From: Campylobacter sp.
Lineage (GTDB): Bacteria; Campylobacterota; Campylobacteria; Campylobacterales; Campylobacteraceae
Reading direction: 5' to 3'
DNA length: 46,214 bases
NCBI RefSeq assembly: GCF_030528245.1
Contig: NZ_JAUMZG010000007.1
Location: 2,355-48,568 of the forward strand
The notes beneath the pieces were generated by a model that did no database searches, had not been told where the DNA came from, and saw only the letters and a list, made by a program, of their open reading frames with translations. The first letter of the stretch is position 1; each line of letters opens with the position of its first letter. Below are positions 44,995 to 46,214 of this stretch, piece by piece. The position numbers and the translations under genes were made by a program.

Positions 44995-46214
44995 ATGCTA
45001 AGTCGTTCTTCTCTCTTTAAACCAAGCCTGGCAAGTTCTTTGCTTGTCTTATCCCTACTCAACACCGACCTTTTTGCTAATCAATGTGCTACTAAGAGTC
45101 ATTCTGTCATCGGTTTGAAAATTGGAGGTTGTATTTGGAAACATAATGGAGGGACTTTATCCATAGCAAAGGGTGGTACTTTGATTAAAATGGGCTCAAC
45201 AAGATGGAGTTTTCTCTATCCAACATACAAAACAAATAAACCTAGTCACCATAGAGCAAGGTGGAACCATAGCACAAATGGCTAATTCGTATTCCTACTT
45301 CTCAGTGGCTCTTAAGATAGGCATAGCGAGGGGATTTCGAGCTCGTGCTGATACGATTGATAACAAAGGCATGATTTCCAGTCCAAATCAGCCTGCCATA
45401 TGGATAGGAGGGGGTACTATCACCCTACTGACCAATCACTCCACAGGCACCATCAAAGGAGGGATACAAACGGGCGATTACGCTTCTTATCTAAAAACTC
45501 TAAATAATGCTGGGCTGATCACTAATGCCAAACAAGGGCAACTCAATGCCGGATACGCTGTGCATAATAACGGAGCGCAAAATATCGTAATCATAAACTC
45601 AGGCACCATAGAAGGCTATGAAACAGAAGGAACCGTTCAAAATTTCCAAAACACAGGAGCCATCACTGGCAATGGACTCTCTGTCAGATCGACCATAAAA
45701 ACTCTCACCCTAGGGAATAATTCAACCATCAACAAAGGCATAGAACTAAGAGGCACTATCCAGTCTCTAACTAACGATAGTTCGACTTTGAAAATCACAA
45801 ACTATGCGAGAGGTCAAATTCAAAATCTCCAAGGTAGCGGCACTATCACCAGCCTTGATAATCGGGGTACGATAAAGACACTGAACAATACCATGAACGG
45901 CAACCTCACCAACTCAGGTAAGATCGAGTCCGGTAGTATCACCTTCCAAAGCGGCCAGCTCACCAACCAACAAAGCGGCACTATCGGCGGCACCGTCAGC
46001 GGCACTATCACCAGCCTTGATAATCAGGGTACGATAAAGACACTGAACAATACCATGAACGGCAACCTCACCAACTCAGGTAAGATCGAGTCCGGTAGTA
46101 TCACCTTCCAAAGCGGCCAGCTCACCAACCAACAAAGCGGCACTATCGGCGGCACCGTCAGCGGCACTATCACCAGCCTTGATAATCAGGGTACGATAAA
46201 GACACTGAACAATA
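44995..46214 (+). CDS. Repeat-rich autotransporter-like surface protein, N-terminal part, with a frameshift
   Basis: Starts MLSRSSLFKPSLASSLLVLS, a signal peptide with cleavage likely after LFA, preceded by AAGGAAAA. The first frame stops at 45285. From about 45226 the beta-helix-like pattern (NLVTIEQGGTIAQM, then TIDNKGMISS and NSGTIEGY) continues in the next frame and stays open to the window end. One base would have to be added (or two removed), probably in the A-rich stretch 45226-45240. Short G-T-I/L-N motifs recur throughout, as in pentapeptide-like beta-helix passengers of Campylobacter and Helicobacter autotransporters. The C-terminal barrel, if any, lies outside. It may be a pseudogene, a switched-off allele or a sequencing error. 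Confidence 0.65.
45836..46214 (+). repeat. 162-bp tandem repeats in the surface protein
   Basis: Copy 1 spans 45836-45997 and copy 2 45998-46159. They differ at one base (CGGGGT versus CAGGGT). Copy 3 begins at 46160 and is cut by the window edge. Each unit encodes 54 residues in frame, beginning SGTITSLDNQGTIKTLNNTM and ending GTIGGTV. Near identity means recent duplication and easy gain or loss of units without frameshift. Confidence 0.95.

Noticed and set aside
45836-46214. Regular repeats that might suggest a CRISPR array
   Set aside because: Units are 162 bp, contiguous, without unique spacers, and encode protein in frame.

Overview
The window looks like a chromosomal segment of a flagellated Campylobacter (Campylobacterota). 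Almost every block has a C. jejuni counterpart in the same local gene order, as I recall it: metK/pyrB/pepF...clpS-clpA-aat, mog-corA plus the phosphate-regulated ABC operon, ape1-patB-patA-ferritin, the sigma-28-dependent Cj0977-type gene with a lipoprotein, nuclease and M20 peptidase, and ileS-gatA-guaB. The DNA is visibly GC-richer than C. jejuni, and the blocks are joined in a different arrangement, so this is a more distant Campylobacter species. I cannot name it from sequence alone. No tRNA, rRNA, CRISPR array, insertion sequence or prophage was seen.

Layout. 1-42 is the start of metK (minus strand). 205-11184 is one plus-strand run of overlapping genes: pyrB, pepF, an SspB-like adaptor candidate, a UvrD-like helicase, truB, csrA, ispE, smpB, a thioredoxin-like lipoprotein, clpS, clpA and aat. 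11174-12696 holds mog and corA (minus). 12762-20186 is a phosphate-starvation type operon: an exact match to the C. jejuni PhosR pho box, a binding protein, three extracytoplasmic phosphoesterase-type proteins including GlpQ, an ABC transporter and a HAD phosphatase. 20213-25677 (minus) carries a CCA-adding-type enzyme, three small hypotheticals and the peptidoglycan O-acetylation set patA-patB-ape1. Ferritin (25714-26217) is divergent from the Cj0977-type gene across a palindrome-rich spacer of about 330 bases. 27113-29126 holds the lipoprotein, nuclease and pepD.

29120-35060 (minus) is a six-gene ketone-body operon, transcribed atoB, scoA, scoB, atoE, bdhA, GntP-type permease. It could import D-3-hydroxybutyrate and acetoacetate and convert them to acetyl-CoA. 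35149-43612 (minus) is a tightly coupled run: ileS, a small membrane protein, gatA, guaB, xseB, a nitrilase-fold protein and a Maf/DUF115 gene. Maf is split by a 13-base G tract and is out of frame at this length, so it looks like a phase-variable gene caught OFF. 43694-44797 is a CinA-like protein. The last 1.2 kb begins a repeat-rich autotransporter-like surface protein. It has a sigma-54 promoter motif next to an A17 tract, an apparent frameshift near codon 80, and 162-bp tandem repeats that run off the window.

Main points of interest: (i) an SspB-like ClpXP adaptor candidate in the same gene run as smpB, clpS, clpA and aat, putting several degron-handling factors together; (ii) the PhosR-box organophosphate operon; (iii) a complete 3-hydroxybutyrate/acetoacetate operon; (iv) the phase-variable maf at the end of a housekeeping run; (v) the sigma-54/poly-A control region and repeats of the terminal surface protein.
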